DNA of 8,126 nt from Hydrogenophilales bacterium RIFOXYD1_FULL_62_11 (GTDB lineage: Bacteria; Pseudomonadota; Gammaproteobacteria; Burkholderiales; Thiobacillaceae): assembly GCA_001802655.1 (NCBI GenBank), contig MGZO01000128.1, positions 21,148 to 29,273 of the forward strand. The letters are read 5' to 3'. How positions within the stretch are numbered: position 1 is the first letter of the stretch; each line of letters opens with the position of its first letter. Positions 6,676 through 8,126 of the stretch are shown here, piece after piece. Under the pieces are notes generated by a model. The model saw only the letters and a program-made list of their open reading frames with translations, was not told the origin of the DNA and did no database searches. The translations under genes were made by a program, and so were the position numbers.

Positions 6676-7791
6676 TTAACCGTCCCGGGACGGTTTCTCC
6701 TCATCAACGGGCTCCGGGTCGGGGGCAAGTGCCTCATTGTCTGAACGATGGCGGGCGATCCAGGTCCAGATAGAGATGATGGTGCACGCGGCGACGATCC
6801 ATTCTGCCCACATGTAGGAAAGGTAGTCACTGAACGCCCCCAGCGGCGGGACGCCGGGCTGGGTGTCGCGCAGGGCGGGCAGGCCAAAAATGAGGACCGG
6901 CGCGATGTACAGTGGGTCGATCGCGGCGCCCTTGCCCTTCATCGTTCCAAACAGCACCATGGCCAGCATGCTCAGTGCCAGCAAGACCATCATCAGCTGG
7001 ATGCCCAGCGAGGCGACGATCACGTTGTTGGCGCGCCTGAGCTTCAATTGAATGCCCGTCACCTGCTCCTGACCGGTTTTAAGGAGTTCCCCGTCGAACT
7101 TGAAACCGGGAATGGACGCGGACAGGTCGAAGGACACCGGGACCTGCGTACGGCTTGCCAGCTCGGTTTTACCAACCAGCTTGACTTGGCTCGGCGGTGT
7201 CTCGCCCGCGTCCGTTTCACCAATCTTCTTCAACCGTTCGAGGAAGGAGGTTGGTTTCACGGAAGCGGAAGGCGGCGCGGCCGGAGGATTCGCTACCTGG
7301 CCAGGCTTGGTGGCCGCAAAAGCGAGGATGGCCTCATGGGTGTCGAACGGATACAGATTAGGCTCCCCCACAAGCGGAAACACCACCGTGAGCGGGCTCA
7401 CGCGTTCGCCCCGTTCCAGTTCGAAACGCTGCTGGCCCTGGAACGCATTGACCAGAAACCGCAGGTTCACGGCCGGGGTGAACTCGTCCTTCGCGATCTT
7501 TCCGGTCAGGCGGATCCGCATGCGTGCGGTGATTTCCCCGCGGGCGACATCCAGGTTCACGATCTTGAGGCTGACATGCACGGCGTCGGCGGCAGGACTG
7601 TCCTGTGTCAAGGTCAGGGAGCGGCGATCGCTTTCGTGCAGGTTGTAATTCAGGACCGCAATATAGAACACGATCACCAGCGGAATGGTGAGGATACGCA
7701 TTGCAGAGGCCAGTTTTTGCTTGATTTTTTTGCCGGTGCCTACACGCTTGCTGGGCGGTAAATTCATTCCGCTTTGCTTGTTTTTCATCAT
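6676..7791 (-). CDS. DUF4436 family membrane protein
   Basis: A 371-residue inner-membrane protein that appears to belong to the DUF4436 family. It has a basic N-terminus, one membrane segment at about 32-48, and a large, probably extracytoplasmic, beta-rich domain from about 50 to 250. That domain contains Y-P-F-D at 147-150 and a Pro/Ala-rich, low-complexity insert near 165-180. Three C-terminal membrane segments follow (about 257-282, 292-307 and 327-346). The loop L-R-D-T-Q-P-G-V-P-P-L-G between the last two fits the conserved family pattern, and the tail is acidic. The molecular function is unknown. AAGGA is 4 bases before the ATG at 7791 and 7 bases before the adjacent ATG at 7788; the second may be the true start. 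The gene overlaps the stop codon of the small upstream frame, indicating translational coupling. A perfect 18-bp palindrome (6678-6695) covers its last codons. Confidence 0.78.
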   Translation of the reverse strand: MMKNKQSGMNLPPSKRVGTGKKIKQKLASAMRILTIPLVIVFYIAVLNYNLHESDRRSLTLTQDSPAADAVHVSLKIVNLDVARGEITARMRIRLTGKIAKDEFTPAVNLRFLVNAFQGQQRFELERGERVSPLTVVFPLVGEPNLYPFDTHEAILAFAATKPGQVANPPAAPPSASVKPTSFLERLKKIGETDAGETPPSQVKLVGKTELASRTQVPVSFDLSASIPGFKFDGELLKTGQEQVTGIQLKLRRANNVIVASLGIQLMMVLLALSMLAMVLFGTMKGKGAAIDPLYIAPVLIFGLPALRDTQPGVPPLGAFSDYLSYMWAEWIVAACTIISIWTWIARHRSDNEALAPDPEPVDEEKPSRDG

Positions 7792-7949
7792 GTCTTCCTT
7801 CTTGACGCAGCCGCCAGCGGCCCTGCGCTGAGCCCGTGGGCGACGATGCTGAGCAGTAGGGTGCAGGCCACGGTAGCGACTAGCATGACCCCGCCGGGCA
7901 GGTGCGCGTCCAGCACGAACAGCGTCAGGATGGTCATGTTTTCATCCAT
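7788..7949 (-). pseudogene. Antiporter C-terminal remnant (53 codons)
   Basis: An open frame from ATG at 7949 to TGA at 7788 encodes 53 residues. From about residue 10 it reads F-V-L-D-A-H-L-P-G-G, a hydrophobic segment (about 20-37), then L-L-S-I-V-A-H-G-L-S-A-G-P-L-A-A. This is the signature of the last transmembrane helix and end of NhaP-type (CPA1) cation:proton antiporters, which are normally 400 or more residues. The rest of the antiporter is missing: the DNA just upstream encodes the STAS domain in another frame. The ATG overlaps the SulP stop (ATGGATGA) and the TGA overlaps the DUF4436 start, so the frame is fully embedded in an operon and may still be translated. It is best read as the relic of a deletion, with a retained small membrane protein as the alternative. 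Confidence 0.55.
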
Positions 7950-8126
7950 GGCGATTCCCTTCCCGTTCGCCTGCAGATTGCGCCTGCCACGCTTCCAGCA
8001 CCTTGTGCAGGTTGAAGAACATGCGCTCGTGTCCGAGGGTCTTGCCCAGTGGCGAGCGGGAAAGGGTTTTCAGCAGGTCGGGATTGACGCCCGCCAGCCA
8101 CAGGATGACGCCGCGCGCACGCAGGG
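7942..8126 (-). CDS. SulP family anion transporter, C-terminal STAS part
   Basis: The last 60 residues of a protein that continues beyond the window. The sequence L-R-A-R-G-V-I-L-W-L-A-G-V-N-P, then S-P-L-G-K-T-L-G-H-E-R-M-F-F-N-L-H-K-V, is the typical end of a STAS domain as found at the C-terminus of SulP sulfate/bicarbonate/anion transporters. The cytoplasmic STAS domain regulates transport through the membrane part, which is not visible here. A free-standing STAS protein cannot be excluded. The stop codon TGA (7944-7942) overlaps the start of the antiporter-like fragment, so the two are read from one mRNA. Transport of sulfate would fit the sulfatase genes downstream, but SulP substrates vary and the promoter is outside the window. 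Confidence 0.75.
   Translation of the reverse strand, partial: LRARGVILWLAGVNPDLLKTLSRSPLGKTLGHERMFFNLHKVLEAWQAQSAGEREGNRHG

Noticed and set aside
6748..7761. A 337-codon plus-strand frame opposite the DUF4436 gene.
   Set aside because: His/Arg/Gln-rich composition without domains; the minus-strand frame has coherent membrane segments.

Overview
The window is GC-rich, densely coded DNA from a Gram-negative bacterium. The evidence is a probable lipoprotein, Sec-type signal peptides, and the DUF3313, Lnb/DUF4105 and DUF4436 families. A proteobacterium, perhaps a betaproteobacterium, fits best, but no rRNA or marker gene confirms this. Every credible gene is on the minus strand, so the map reads from high to low coordinates. 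No tRNA, rRNA, CRISPR array or insertion sequence was seen.

Layout in transcription order: (1) 8126-7942, the end of a SulP-type anion transporter (STAS domain), cut by the window edge; (2) 7949-7788, a 53-codon reading frame that looks like the C-terminal tail of a cation:proton antiporter, overlapping both neighbours; (3) 7791-6676, a DUF4436 membrane protein; (4) 6493-5252, an anaerobic sulfatase-maturating radical SAM enzyme (anSME); (5) 5103-2740, a 787-residue cytoplasmic sulfatase of the Cys type; (6) 2573-2094, a small probable lipoprotein; (7) 1973-1320, a secreted DUF3313 protein; (8) 1312-248, a membrane-anchored Lnb/DUF4105 protein; (9) 137-1, the start of another exported protein, cut by the window edge.

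The core is the pair anSME plus sulfatase. The maturase converts the cysteine of the sulfatase's C-S-A-T-R motif to formylglycine. Neither protein has a signal peptide, so maturation and sulfate-ester cleavage are predicted to occur in the cytoplasm. The ester must therefore enter the cell, and the released sulfate is assimilated or exported. The truncated SulP gene upstream could be relevant to that, but this is inference.

The most striking signal is regulatory. The same 12-base box (RGACTTTGGTCY on the plus strand, AGAC-N4-GTCT symmetry) lies upstream of the anSME, the sulfatase and the DUF3313 gene. In all three cases its centre is exactly 34 bp from the centre of a -10-like hexamer (TAGCAT, TAACAT, TATCGT). 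That is the geometry of an activator site overlapping the -35 region. It suggests a three-promoter regulon linking sulfatase, maturase and the envelope genes DUF3313, DUF4105 and perhaps the partial exported gene. The regulator is not in the window. The sulfatase promoter alone also carries a perfect 7-bp inverted repeat between the box and the -10, possibly a second operator.
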